A stretch of DNA of 64,000 bases from Dioscorea cayenensis subsp. rotundata (taxonomy: Eukaryota; Streptophyta; Magnoliopsida; Dioscoreales; Dioscoreaceae): positions 21,756,305 through 21,820,304 of the forward strand of contig NC_052488.1 in NCBI RefSeq assembly GCF_009730915.1. The letters run 5' to 3'. Below the pieces are notes generated by a model. It did no database searches and was not told where the DNA came from. It was given only the letters and a program-made list of their open reading frames with translations. Shown in pieces: positions 51,114-63,733 of the stretch (positions are counted from its first letter, which is position 1; each line of letters starts with the position of its first letter). Made by a program: the position numbers and the translations under genes.

Positions 51114-51299
51114 GCCATGTCTATGATTTTATTTATTTTAAAATTTAAGAAAACATCACATTTTATCCAAAATTTGTCCAAAAAAAACAGACGCAAGTAA
51201 ATTCTAATTATTTAGAATCATAACTATTGTTCTAACTAAAAAGAGTTGATGAATAATAGCTCACATATATCGTCGGGCCATGTTTTGAATAATAGACGA

Positions 51300-51505
51300 C
51301 AAACGCCTTTTTTATATAAATATAAACAGTATCGAACAGTACTAAAACCCGGATGTACAGTGTATGTACAGTATGAGAATAATATAAAAATGAATAATGT
51401 ATGAACAGTACGGTGAATAATACTGTCGGGGAGGGATTTGAACTCATGATCTCCCCCTTATACTTTGGTGTCATACCATTGAAAAGTACTGTCGGGCCGG
51501 GCCAT
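51300..51505 (-). repeat. tRNA-derived SINE-like sequence
   Basis: On the minus strand, an A-box-like AATGGTATGACACC is followed after about 20 bases by a B-box GAGTTCAAATCCC (51445-51433), then a non-coding body with repeated ACTGT words. This fits a SINE head. It does not fold as a proper tRNA. Confidence 0.45.
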
Positions 51506-51509
51506 ATTG

Positions 51510-52585
51510 ATTTAAACATTTGTTTTTTTGTCCCCGGCTTGATATTTATTAAAGTCTCATCTCCCATTTGTCTTTCTCATATTTATAAAGTTTTTTATAT
51601 TATTAAATATTATAAATATATTTTTTTTAACCCGCCAACTTCTCAATAAGCATGTTTATTATCTTCAATTGGTTATTGTTACATTTAAAAAAGAATTATG
51701 AGGAGTTTTATTAGTAATAAAAAATTTAAAAATAAATAGTGTAATTGGAGTGTGTAAAATAGGTTTGTTTATTTAAAAAATAAATAAATTTCAATTAATT
51801 AAAAAAATAAAAAAAAATACACGTGGGTACAAGAAACAAATACGAAGGCAAACAGACACACCTGATCCACAAACATTGGAAGAGGAATACGACCTAAATC
51901 ATACTAAACAGATGATCATTTAAAAAAAAAAAACTAGAATATATATATATATATATATATATAAAGTTTTTGCATTAACTTCATAATGAACAATACATAT
52001 CAATCCATACAAATTAATTATCGTAATTGCATAAATTATTTAGCAAACATAATCTTAAAATATATTCCCATCTTGTTTGCTCTCTTAAACTGCTATTAAA
52101 CTGATGAAACTTTTTTAATAAATTGGTTTAATTTCTTCAGGGCATAAAATTTTAATCACAGTTAATACTGATTAAAATAAATCAATCTAGTTATTAATTA
52201 ATCTTATTAAAAAAAAAAAAGGATTCCTATTATAAGATATTTGTTTGGAGTATATAGGTGGAATAATTTGAGAATAAATTAATTGAGCATATTATTATGG
52301 GGTGAGTAAACACGTTCAAACTCTTAAGATTATAAAATAAATTAGTGCAGCACCCCCAAATTATTTTCAATGCAATCCTTGCTGGTAATTAATGATCTTA
52401 TACGACAGATGATCAAGAAAACACACCAAAAGGATGGTCTCTAGATAAAGTAAACCTCAGCTTTATTCTTTCATGGCTATATATAAATATATAGATTAAT
52501 TGCTCTAAGACCTCACAGAATCCATGCACTTTTGGAGTTTAATTAGCAATAAAATTGAGCCAATATGACATAATGTTCAAGGGGA
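51510..52585. other. AT-rich spacer
   Basis: A/T-rich with a TA microsatellite near 51939-51962. No gene seen. Confidence 0.5.
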
Positions 52586-52589
52586 AAAA

Positions 52590-53237
52590 AGAAATATTCA
52601 TTACTAAAGAGAAGCAGAAATAATTCTGCAGGAAAAAACCTTCTATGCAATCATTCCAGTGTAAATGACATGGCTAAAATAAACTATTGAATTTATTCAT
52701 TCACTCATGCATTTAAGCTCACTTGGCCAAAAGTGACATCAAACCTGCACCAATGAGTTAAAAAGAGCAATCAAGGGGGGAAAAAGAGCAATTCATTAGT
52801 AAAGAGAAGCAGAAATTCTGCAGAAAAAAAAAACCTTGTATGTAACTTGTGTCATTCCAGTGTAAATGACATGGCTAAAATAAACTATTGAATTCATTCA
52901 TTTAAGCCCACTTGGCCAAAAGTGACATCAAACCTGCCCCAATGACTAAAAAAGAGCAATTCATTAGCAAAGAGAAGCAGAAATTCTGCAGGAAAAAAAA
53001 AAACCTTTTATGTAACTTGTGTCATTCCAGTGTACATGACATGACTAAAATAAACTATTGAATTCATTCATTTAAGCCCACTAACCTGCCCCAATGAGTT
53101 AAAAAGATCAGTTCATTAATAAAGAGAGGCAGAAATTCTGCAGAAAAAAAAAACCCCCTTCTATGTAACTGGTATCATTCCAGTGTAAATGACATGGTTA
53201 AAATATAACTATTGAACTCATTCATTCATTCATGAAT
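52590..53237 (-). repeat. Tandem repeats of the ZIP copy 2 gene end and 3' UTR
   Basis: Four units of roughly 150-185 bases (about 52590-52764, 52765-52950, 52951-53102, 53103-53286). Each carries GAAGCAGAAATTCTGCAG-like, TCATTCCAGTGTAAATGACA and TTTAAGCCCACTTGGCCAAA words. The last phrase is the reverse of the final ZIP codons plus stop (LLAKWA, TAA). The fourth unit runs into the real last exon; the other three are non-coding extra copies, one with an internal loss. They lie downstream of the stop and are probably part of, or just past, the 3' UTR. Confidence 0.85.
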
Positions 53238-54497
53238 TTAAGCCCACTTGGCCAAAAGTGACATCAAACCAGCTCCAATAAGTAAAGAAATATTAATCCC
53301 AATTTGAAGTTTCAACTTGCTTTGCACCCTTGGGTTCATAAAATCAGCAGCCAAAAGGTCCACAAGAGCCATGTAAATAAGAATTCCAGCTGCAGCTGAA
53401 TTCAGAAGCCCTTCAACAATCAAAGCAGTAGGACTATTTTCATTATAAACTGAAGAAATCCCAATCCCAACTGCTATTCCCACTGGAGTTGTCAATGAGA
53501 AAAACAACACCATTGTTGCCATTGACCTCACTTTAAACTTTGCCTACAATAACATATAAATAAATAACATACATTAAATCAACTACTCTCATATACTTTT
53601 TACAACATAAAAAATTAATTATATAAAAATGCATGTACCTGAACTATGCATCCACCAAGACCCATGCCTTCAAAGAACTGATGAAAACTCAAAGCAGCAA
53701 CAAGAGGTCTAATGGTGGAAGGACTCTCTGATGCTCCTAATGATATTCCAATGATCACTGAGTGCACAACAATGCCCATTTCCAACACCTGATTACCAAT
53801 TAATTAATTATCTTTTAAAAAAACGATTTTTTTAATTAATTATGATTAGAAAAAAAAAACAGAGAGGAAAAAGACAAACCTGAGAGATGATACGGTGGCG
53901 AATGAGGTCGGAGGAGAGATGATCGGAGAAAGCAGGGCCATGGGAATGGCCGTGAGTGGCATGCGTGTGAGCGTGCATGTCTCCGGCCACCGTGCCGTCT
54001 TCCACCGTCTTCATCTCATCGGTAGCCAACGCTACATTCCTAACACTAGACCTAGTGTAATAACTAGAAGCCATGGTGTCCACCATTAGAGTTCCAATGG
54101 CGGCAACCATGGCGGCTAAGCCGGCGAAGGGGAAGTTATGCCAAGGGTTGTCCTTCAAACAAGGAGAAGTTAGGTTATCAAAGCCGTCAGGCAAGATGTG
54201 GATGAAACCAGTGGCGAGAATGACGCCGGCGGCGAAGGCTTTGATGATAAAAAAGACATCTTTATCAGGGGAGATAGCTGGGATCCATTTGCCGAGAATA
54301 GGAAGGCAAACACCAATGGCTCCGGCGACGAGGATGGAGAAGACGGCGATGATCTTCAGAGGACGAGCTTTGGATTTATCACGGCCTTCCTCGTCGGAGG
54401 AGCAGTCACAGTCTGCATGGGCAAAGAGAGGGAGGAGAAGTAGTGAAGCCATGAAGAAGATGAAGATGAAGGATGATGATGATGATGATGATTTCAT
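53238..54497 (-). CDS. ZIP-family divalent metal transporter, 357 aa, copy 2
   Basis: Paralogue of the ZIP gene at 44.3 kb. Exons: 54497-53880, 53788-53639, 53543-53238, all phase 0. A poly-Ser start [20 protein letters not shown] leads into a signal peptide ending near AHADCDC. The variable loop carries a stronger His cluster, [15 protein letters not shown]4 [16 protein letters not shown] and TM5 with [12 protein letters not shown] form the metal path. The end is SLLAKWA. A TATATAAATA box lies at 54553-54544. Length and topology are normal for plasma-membrane zinc or iron uptake ZIPs; the metal cannot be fixed from sequence. Exons 2 and 3 are highly similar to copy 1, loop and N-terminus less so. 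Confidence 0.95.
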
Positions 54498-54559
54498 GGT
54501 TGTTTGTTTTAATTGTGAGAAGGTATTGAATGAGTTTTAAGAGTATTTATATAGTTTTG

Positions 54560-55345
54560 AGAAGTTTGAGGAATTTGGAAAGATTGAATGGCAACATGAT
54601 GTGCTCATTTTGTTTTCATTTTTTTTTTTTAATAAATAACTGCAATTAATTAATTAGAATGATTGGTGTTAGAAGGTGTGTAAAGTGTAAACAATACGTA
54701 GGAGTTTTGAGTTGACTCAGTCTTGTTTAGAATATACTACACTTTTAAAAAAATGAGGGTAAAAACTAAGCATAAAGCGAAAAAGAGAAGAAAAGGATGG
54801 TGTTGGAACTGAGTGGCATCTCTGCTTTTTGAATATCATGGACTTGTTTTTTTATGTATATATATGACTGTTTTGGAGTGAAGGTTGGTGAGAAATGGAC
54901 GGTGGTGAACTGTTTAGATGTAGTATTTGGGCACGATGTGAGGTTGAGATTGAAGATGTGACATTCAGTGGCATCCAATATGACTGGTTGTCTTCATCCT
55001 TGAAATATAAACAAGCGGGGCCAGAATAGAACTATGCCTTCTTAGATAAAAAGTATGTTAAGTGCATTACGTTCATTCTCCTATATGTTTTGCCATCTCT
55101 CACATCAATACAAGGACCTTTTTGGTATCATATTCTTTGAACAATCACATGTGAAATCCAATTAGGATTCGGCCATAAATTTTAAAAAAAATATGCATCA
55201 TAACCTTTGATGGACGGGAATTTTTGTGGAAAATATATAAAAGTGGTAATGACACTAGATGAATTCTTTTGAGTAGTTTCTCTGGTGGAGAAATCAGGAG
55301 GATATCAGCTCTCTGTTTCGGGTATGTCGAGCACCATAGAAAAAA
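54560..55345. other. Spacer between ZIP copy 2 and the ATG27-like gene
   Basis: ZIP promoter side and the 3' flank of the ATG27-like gene. No further gene recognised. Confidence 0.5.
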
Positions 55346-55350
55346 GATCT

Positions 55351-58300
55351 CTAGAAATCAACCCGAGAAGAATAACCCCGGCCGTTCTGCGCATTTCCTC
55401 TGAATCTTCGTATTAAAGAAGACAAACCAATCTGTAAGAACAGGCATAACAACTATCAGATGGATTCGATGTCTGCGCTTTTTGATCTAAGCATGTGAAC
55501 AATGTCATAATAATGAATTCAAGTTTTCACAGCGAATGACTGAATAAAATGTTTTGTTTCTTCATAATAGAATGTGGAGTATACACGTTTATTTTATGTT
55601 AAATCAAAAACTTACCCAAGCTCTTTGTGGTAAACTGACCCAAAGTTCCAAGTTAGGTATTGCCTGAAAGAGAAATGAGAAAAATTGGGCGAGTTTTTTA
55701 AAAAAAAGAAAAAATTCAATAAATGGAAAACACAAGCACACAAAGCACCAACAACGGGCGCCAAAAGTCAATCCATACACGAGCACACAAAAATTGGGTG
55801 AGTTACTCTGACTTTGCAATTGCCCACATTTGCAAATTCCATAACAGAAAAGCAATCCAGACATGCAGAATATGAAGTAATCACTGATTCTTTTTTATAG
55901 CTGGACATATAACTCAAGAGTCATTCTAATAATTCTCATCTCTCACCCATAACATGATGTACAAAATGAATGATATAGTTAGAATGTCCACAGAGAAAAG
56001 TCAACCCAATTTTATGCAAGACAGAGCTTCAGAGTGAAAAAGCATCCAAAACAAAATGGAGATAATCAGTTACTCTATTACTCTTTTTAAGTTTCAACTT
56101 TGTAGCAAGGGAAAATGGAAGCCATATTATAGCATGTTAATTTTTAGCAAGAGGTTTTTTTTGTCTGTTCTTTGGCCATAGCCTATTATGTTCATTTTTG
56201 TACTCCATATGCTTCTTTCTTTTAACTAATGTGGCTTATCCGCTTTAATCGAAATAAACTAAAATCAAATAAAAATTAAAACAGGGTGAGGGGGGAAGCC
56301 ATACCTCAACACCATGAATTCCAAGGAAAAAGAACCTATAAACGGTACCGGCCAAAAGGTATCCACCAAAGAGACACAAAAGTCTGAAATACAAAAGCAA
56401 TATCAGTACAGTGACCAAATCTACTTGTGTGATTTAACTTTGTCAAGAAAGGAAAGGAGCATAAGCTAGACTAGAGAATCTGAAGTTGGGATGTTGAAAA
56501 AGAAAACACTCACATAGTCATTAAAATACTAAACCAGCCCCAACCTCCTCCATTAGCAGAGATAATCTTGGGACAACCGGATGGATGCCTTAGCACTGTA
56601 GCCTGTGAAGCCATACATCATGATTCTGAAACATAACGTATAATCACAATAAAAGATCTCAAATCATAGCACTAGGCATTACCCTATTTCTATCTTAATC
56701 CAAAGGCACATGGTCTTTTAACAATGGGGCTAGGTACACAAGCATCAGATACGGGCAATGAGGCGTCAATTTTTATGGAAGAAATACTCCTACAGCTACC
56801 CGCATAATCTTGACCTCTACTCTTTTCCTCTCAACATTATGATCCTGGTCACATCATAGAACCTCACCAGCAGCGAACAACATTGCCCCACCCAGAAGCA
56901 TCAATGCTACTTTTGACCAATAAGGGAGTCCCAATCAAATTGAAATTAGTCATTAGCCGTGACTTCGGTGAAAATAAAATCAGTCCCTTATTATGGCTTG
57001 TCCCTCATTCCAAAGAAAGAAAAGATATTATATATCAAAGCACAAATGGCAATTCTGGCAAGCCCATTAAATATGTCAAGTGTCCCAAGGTTGCAAACAT
57101 TCTCTGTAGCCAGTTTGGTCAGTAAAATCACAGATTTTATCCTGATTATTGGATTTTACATTGTGCATTCTTTGTCAAGCATTTGCATTAAGCAGGTGAT
57201 CTACTGTTGTCCACTAACGACCTTTTTTTTTTTTTTTATCCTAACGTGTGTTTGTTCTTGCACTGAATTAGGTCTTCTAAACCTTATCTGGGCTTTGCAA
57301 GTAGCTACAGGCTTTTATCTTTACTTTTTCTTTAAGTTAATCTTTGATTGCACATGCCCACAACATGGGTTTACCTACTACTCTCAGTATGCCCAATTGC
57401 TTTACAAACTTCTCACATGGTTGATCCAAATAACTCATGCTATAGTTTTTATTTATAATTGAAAGTACTCAAATGCTTAACGAGTTGCATAAAACTTACA
57501 TAGTTGCACCCCCCAAGTATGTCTAGAGAAATTGGTGGCTGCAAGGAATAAAAGTTGAAATCATATCTTCAAACTGAATTAAAAAAGTTAGAAATCCAAA
57601 AAGATTGTGAAAAGAGCAGAACAATACTTGGGCTTCATTTCTATCACAAAAAACAGAAACAGAAAGTGAACAATTGTCCTTCAGGCCAATAGCTGACATC
57701 CTAACTATAACACCTTTTAGCGGATTGTCTTCATCTGTATAACCAAATTGCAAACTCTGAAATCAATGGAAATGAATATATGCAATTCATTCTAATGATA
57801 CCATTCATTCACAAAAACTAAATATTAACGTGCATTTGTAAATCTATTGCATGGTAATCCCTTTTACCTTGGACCAATCCACCAGCAAAAGTAATCACTT
57901 AACAAATAGCAACAAGCCAAACAAAAACCTATAGTGCTTGTCTATATAACTAACTGAAAAGGGGCACACTTCCAAATCATCTTATGAAGACTTCTAATGA
58001 ATAGGATATATAAAAAATTACTCTCAGACCACATATACTGCTTTTGTAAATGGCAGAACATCAAGAATGCAGAAACTGAAACAAAGGCTTACACCAATAT
58101 CATTTTCACCTTGACTCATGATGTGCATATATTGCATCGAGTGCAAAAGAATATACAGGTGGACACTTTAAAATAGTCAGGTAATTGGATATGATGATGT
58201 AGATGATAGACTTCCTAGTTTAGTGAACAAGAAAATATAAGTTTGAAACAGTGAACCTGTGGTCCCCAATGATCAATCTTATTGATTCATTTAGAACACT

Positions 58301-61300
58301 CAAATTAAAACACAGACCATAGAAAGCGCGCACACACGAAACCCTCAATATAACTTACAGAATAGAAATTACCTATGGGTTTAATGTCTATGTTTGATGG
58401 TTGTCCAACAGTGGTGCAAACAAAGTATCCTGAATAAAAAATAATTGAATAAATAAGCACATTTTACAAATATATAGCTTGAGTGCACAATAAATCCAGG
58501 CATAAACTAACCAAAACAAAGACTATAAAAACAGAGTATGCTAAGCTGAACATTTGGAGACAATAAGAAAATAAGATTCAGATGCTACAAATCGCCCTGT
58601 TCCATTGGCATCTTAAAAAGAAAATAACAATTTTAAAAATCCTAAAAAGCGCAAAATAAGATAAGAATGAAGTGTTCTAGTTCAGCAAAACAAATGCTGA
58701 AGTGTGACATGCAGGAAGGAAGCTTTACAATCAAATTTCACCATGAATACACTATACATGCAACACTATTAGGTTCAGAAGAAATAAGTTTAAGCTGAAA
58801 AGTCGTTCAATCCATCTACAATAAAGTCAGCCCTCAAAGGAAATTCTAAGCATGTACTCACAGTGAAAGCTAACGCAAGTCATCATGAGAGCTTTTTGCT
58901 GATTATAATAAAAGAAGAAGAAATTCATGCAAATTTTGGAAGTGTTGTCGATGCTATAATACTTAATTGCTCAAGTACAGAAGGTTTGGGTTTACTTCCT
59001 TGACAAATAACCACAGAAGAGCATATTCAGAAAGACATGCAACAAGAGATGTTAGTGCAGAGTTTCACTTCACATACAAATTTTAAATCAGCTGTGTTCA
59101 ATTGATGGAACCTACGAGGTAAACTAAACCACAAATCAAACAAAACAATTTTTTGGGGCTAAAATAAACCTGGGAGCTGGTTTAAAGTTATTCATCTAAG
59201 ATTCTAGGTAATACAATTTCTGAGTAAAAAAATTTTATTAGCCTATCCAATTCATTTTACTGAAGACATCACATCAGGTAAAAAATCATATGTTTCATGC
59301 CATCCATCTAGTTCTGCTTATTGGCACCATCTATGCCAATGTTTGCCTTCAATGAGAGTCAAACTCATAGGAATCAAAGTGAAACAGAAAACTGAATAAA
59401 GCATGTTCACCTCCAATGTCATTTGATACTAGTGCACTGCAAGCTGTACCACAACCTGACGGACCTCCACAGCCCTAAAACAGTGCTTGCAAGAAAGTTC
59501 AAATCTTTTGGATAGAAATGCAGAAGTAATAGAAAGCATAGCTATGACTTCCTACAAATTATGCTGAATTATTAGATAACAGAAGCAATCTACAATCAAC
59601 AGCATGCATTCCAGGCTTCGGTTGCTTCGGAACAAAGAATTAAATGTGTGTCAGATGCAATAAATATTACCATCAAAGAAAAGAAATACAAATATCAATG
59701 TGATATTGATAATGTGAGGTGTGCTGCAAAGTATCTTACAGATTCCAACCATATCTAAACAAAGATGGCGATTCTCAAAAATGGCAGAAATATAGTTCCA
59801 TTCATGCAAATATAAAGTTTGAATGAAAGATATATATTGCATAATTACACAATTGATAATCCATTTTTCAGTAACAAAATTATCAAAATGCTACTTTTGA
59901 GGCATGCTTGGACCTGAAAGAATTCTTCTCTTCTTACAAATGTCATGATTGTAGAGAATAAATGACTGGAATTTTTATAAAGCTAACTTAGTAAGAAATG
60001 AGATGCTTTAGTGTATAAATAAAGAACATTGAAAGATAGAATAGCCAGCAAAGTACCTGGCAGATAAAGCATCTGGGAGGATCATGATTAAATATCATTG
60101 AATCGCATAGCTGTCACATACAAATTGACATTATTGCAGTATACAAAAAGAAAACTGTTTCTAAGAAAAATATAAAGCATAAATGGCTCCCCTATTTCGA
60201 AATTTCATTGAAAATATGCTTCAAAAAATAAAAATAAAAAAACACGATAAAAGGGAGTAGTTTTTTTTTTTTTTGGTTAGTAGCAAGTCTTTCTATGATT
60301 CTCCAAAAAGGTGGGCAAAATTAGCAGAAGGGCAACAGGGAAATTTTCACTTTAATTATAGACATTGTCCTGTGATTTACAGAAATGATAACCTTTGAAC
60401 TTGGAAAAATAAAATAAAAGAATATCATGGCGAACATTTAGCTTTAAGTTATATGGTGGCTCAATGGAAATCAGTGTAGATGCAGGAAAATGAAAATTCC
60501 AGCAAGGGTAGAAAATCTAGAGATAATGCAAGCTAGACTAAGATAAAACAACCAAGAAGCATAAGCATATTTCGATTTCAACATTACAGGCAGCTCTAGA
60601 ATAAAGCATTAATAAATTGGTAAAACGTGGCCAGAAGAACAAAGAAATGATGGATGAAGTAGACAACAGCATACTATGAAACTGAATTTAAGTGGATAGC
60701 GTTGGGAAGATCTAAGAACTAGGCGAGAAACAGACAAACATAGAGAGCCTAAAGTTCTAAACATAAAAAATGAATCACCACAGCCAAGCAATCCAGAAAT
60801 AGAGCTTTGGCTGCAATGGAAAATCAAGGAAGTTAAATTCAATTCTCACAAATAAGGCAAGGCAATAGCTAAAGAAACATCGGTTTATGTTCAGCTGAAT
60901 GATTTTCAGCATCTCAAGATGAATATGTTGGTTGCATTAACAATGAAAAGTGCACTCTCATGTTAACTAGTACATAGAACAGACCAAGAAAAGAAGCAGA
61001 TGATGTGACAATTAAAAAGCCAAAGGAAAAGGTAACCTGATGAAGCCAACCTGAAACCAAAGCAAACTTGTGTTGACTGCTACCTTGTAAAACCTACAAA
61101 CAAGAAAAGTAAATCTAATTACTTTATAGCAAAAAATGGAAACAAAAAATTAAACAATCTCCACAAAGTTTTCTAAACAGAATTAAATCCAAAAAATAAG
61201 AGCTTCTTTCGGTTTCAGAGAACAGGGGATCAAATATATCTCACATTTCATGATTTTTTTTTTAAAAAAAAGACCTTGACCCTACAAGATTCAATGGAGT

Positions 61301-61572
61301 ACAAAGAAATCAAAAGACAAAATCAGAATCAAAACCATCCAAATGATCTAAAAATCAAGTCTTTACCCATCCTCGCTAAGGGCGCCATGAGGGTAATTCT
61401 TGATCGGCAACGCCAAGCTGTAATTATAAAGAGTGCTACCGCGGAGAAAGCTGAGGTCACACGAGGTTCCCACGGCGGGAAGCGGCAGAAGACCAACAAG
61501 CAGTGAGACGAGAAGCCATGGGACGACGACGGCGGCGGCCACGGTGGAGCTACCCCGTTCCGGCGAGGGCAT
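55351..61572 (-). CDS. ATG27-like single-pass membrane protein, 300 aa, 11 exons
   Basis: Plant member of the autophagy-related protein 27 family, type I membrane proteins with a lumenal mannose-6-phosphate-receptor-like domain that cycle between Golgi, endosomes and vacuole in yeast. Exons: 61572-61367, 61093-61051, 60110-60057, 59474-59411, 58429-58359, 57756-57628, 57538-57500, 56602-56514, 56383-56305, 55663-55616, 55431-55351; sum 903 bases, all in phase. A signal peptide (to about residue 35) is followed by CDLSFLRGSTLYNYSL, LCDSMIFNHDPPRC, GCGGPSGCGTACSALVSN, NCSLSVSVFCD and LRHPSGCPKIISANGGGWGW. The membrane helix SILMTILLCLFGGYLLAGTV and a short basic tail end it. The paired cysteines suit a lumenal disulphide-bonded domain. 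Function in plants is poorly known; family call is from remembered sequence. Confidence 0.85.
55697..55788 (-). mobile_element. Very short retroposed insertion (92 bp) in the last intron of the ATG27-like gene
   Basis: It is flanked by a 16-bp duplication differing at one base (55681-55696 and 55789-55804, AAAAATTGGGCGAGTT). The inserted part ends, on the minus strand, in a LINE-like CCATTTATTGAATTTTTTC tail and an A/T run, so it looks like a heavily 5'-truncated LINE or SINE. Confidence 0.65.
56150..56262 (+). mobile_element. LINE 3' end fragment in an intron of the ATG27-like gene
   Basis: T-rich sequence ending AATGTGGCTTATCCGCTTTA, like the 3' tails of the LINEs at 2.6-6.2 kb, followed by an A-rich stretch. 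Antisense to the host gene, lying in the intron between the last two exons before the end. Confidence 0.5.
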
Positions 61573-61699
61573 CTCGGCGAGGGTGTGGCAGCGTCTTCAC
61601 GAATCGCATTAGAAAGAGGAGACAAGCGTGTCAGTTCGCTTGTGACGACGACGATGAAGCCATGAAAGGCCTTCAGTGATCTAACGGTGATGATCGCGT

Positions 61700-62070
61700 G
61701 TCTACCTGTCTGATTTTATGGTTTTTAAAAATAAGAATTATTTGATTTAAATTGTTTTTTCCCCTTTATTTTTGTTTATTTTTTTTCTTTTAAATTTTAT
61801 AATAAAAAAACTGTATATTACCTGTGAAAACACCGTGGGTGTGGATGTGGGTGTGGGTATGGGTCTGCAACCTAAATCTATTATCCTCCAATGAAAACAT
61901 CCGGACTGAATGATCAATCTTCAGTCTGTATGTAAAATTATATTTTTATAAAAAAAAATTATATACTTGTTGTGTGGGTATATTTACAGTGTGGTTGTAT
62001 TTATAAAATATGAATTAAATTAAAATCTCTAACTATTAAGGTAAACTAAGAGTATTAAGCAAAATGGCAC

Positions 62071-62112
<42 letters not shown>

Positions 62113-63390
62113 TAATAAAGCAGAGCAACCAAGCAAAAAAAAACAAAAGAGTGATTATAATGGGATTGCTATTATTAAGATTAAAAAATAAAAATAAAAT
62201 AACTAGAACATCATTTGGCATGCACTGATATTGAAGTTTTGTCTCTAATAGCAGAAACTAAATTACATATAAATAATTACTCTTACAAAAAAAAATGATG
62301 GTATATTAATTTTTCCAAATCATTGAATATTTGACCGTAATTTATCAATATTTATTTTTTAAAGAATTCATATAAATAAATAAGAATAACATATTAGAAT
62401 ATTATAAAAGATCCCACAAATTCATAAAAGTAACATCACATCAATACTCAAAATGCAAGAAACAAGACAATGAAGACATTAGAGTGAGATATTGAAGGAG
62501 AGTGTCATTATCAATGATTTGAACAAAACAGAGATGTTTTAATAATAAATGTATTTTTTTTATAATAATTATCTCTTTTTTAAATCACTGGAGGTTGCTT
62601 GGTGTGATCTGATGGATGGGTGTGATTCTACTGTGTTTGTTTGCTTGCCATTATGTTCTCATATTGAACCTCTTATTGACAAAAAAGAAAATTTTTTATA
62701 AAAAAAATATTTTCACCGAATTTGATCGCTAAAAATAGATTGGCCTTGTGGCTTTTTAATTCTACTATATGTGGTCATGCTATTAATATTTTTATACTTA
62801 CCTTTTTTTTTTAATTAAACAAAATACCTTTTCTCCATTATTTAAAAAAAAAATCCTTTAATGGTATTTCAATGTTTGAAAGGACAGTAAAAGATTCTTT
62901 AAATCAGGATTGATCACATTTAATTAGTTTCTCAAAATAAAAAGAAACAACTAGAAAAATACATACCTAAACAATAAAAACACTGAGATAAGATTATATT
63001 TTAGTTACATGAAGGACGCGGTCAGAACAGGGACTAAAATTGAATTAAATAGTAACTAAGAAAAAGACAAAGGCATTAAAGTGTTCATGACTCATGCTTT
63101 AATTAAATGCCAACAGATTTGAGTGCTTGTTTGAAACCCACTTATAGGCAAAGACAAGTAGTTTGTTCAGGAAGCAGGACACAAAACCCTAATTTACTCA
63201 ATATCCCACATGCAAAGGTTGACTCCATTAATCCAACAGCAAATCAAAGTTAATGGAACTGATCTTCTTTCACACTTCCCTTTCCATATTTTCAAGATAT
63301 CTTCTTGAAAAGCTGATGCTGTGCAGTACCAAGGAAATTAAGAAGAAGAAAAAAAGGAAACAGTAATGCATTAGAAAAAGAACTCCAAAA
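61700..63390. other. Spacer between the ATG27-like gene and the LBD gene
   Basis: AT-rich. It contains a (GA)n microsatellite at 62074-62108 and a possible LINE-like T/G-rich stretch at 62585-62700. No gene seen. Confidence 0.5.
62074..62108. repeat. (GA)n microsatellite
   Basis: About 17 uninterrupted GA units in non-coding sequence. Confidence 0.9.
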
Positions 63391-63394
63391 AGTT

Positions 63395-63733
63395 TTATGT
63401 CCAAAGAGACTCTCTCTTAAGAGGCTCCTGAGATACATTGCTGGAAGAAGGGAAGTTGATGAACTGAGGAAGTGATGCAAGGTTGTTGTGCATAATAAAG
63501 GACTTGTCATCAGGTTCCATGGGCATTTGCTGGTTCTCTAAAGGATTCTCTTGTTGCATCTGAATGCAAAGGATCTCAGCCTGAGCCACTGCAAGTTGCA
63601 TTTGAAGCTGGGATACTTGATTTTGAAGGTAAGAGATGGCACCAACACAGCCATAAACAGGGTCTCTCATCCTTGCGTTTGCTTCATAAACAAGGCTGCT
63701 AACTGCATCAGCTCTTTGATGAACAGGAAGTTC
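63395..63733 (-). CDS. LBD (LOB-domain) transcription factor, last exon only
   Basis: Class I LATERAL ORGAN BOUNDARIES DOMAIN protein, a plant-only DNA-binding factor of organ boundaries and vascular or meristem tissue. The acceptor TTTTAG|GAA at 63734 opens an exon reading ELPVHQRADAVSSLVYEANA, then RMRDPVYGCVGAISYLQNQV, the second half of the LOB domain. It includes the GAS-block end and the leucine-zipper-like LX6LX3LX6L helix. A Gln/Pro-rich C-terminal region follows to the stop (TGA at 63395). LBD genes typically have two exons; the first, with the CX2CX6CX3C zinc motif, should lie past 64000. The visible 113 codons are intact. The subgroup looks like LBD1/3/4/11/12, but this is not certain. 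Confidence 0.9.
   Translation of the reverse strand, partial: ELPVHQRADAVSSLVYEANARMRDPVYGCVGAISYLQNQVSQLQMQLAVAQAEILCIQMQQENPLENQQMPMEPDDKSFIMHNNLASLPQFINFPSSSNVSQEPLKRESLWT

Noticed and set aside
51424-51500. tRNA gene on the minus strand
   Set aside because: A- and B-box-like words but no full cloverleaf; better explained as a SINE head.
61329-61625. A second protein overlapping exon 1 of the ATG27-like gene
   Set aside because: It is the other frame of the same GC-rich exon. The frame starting at 61572 has the signal peptide and matches the family through all exons.
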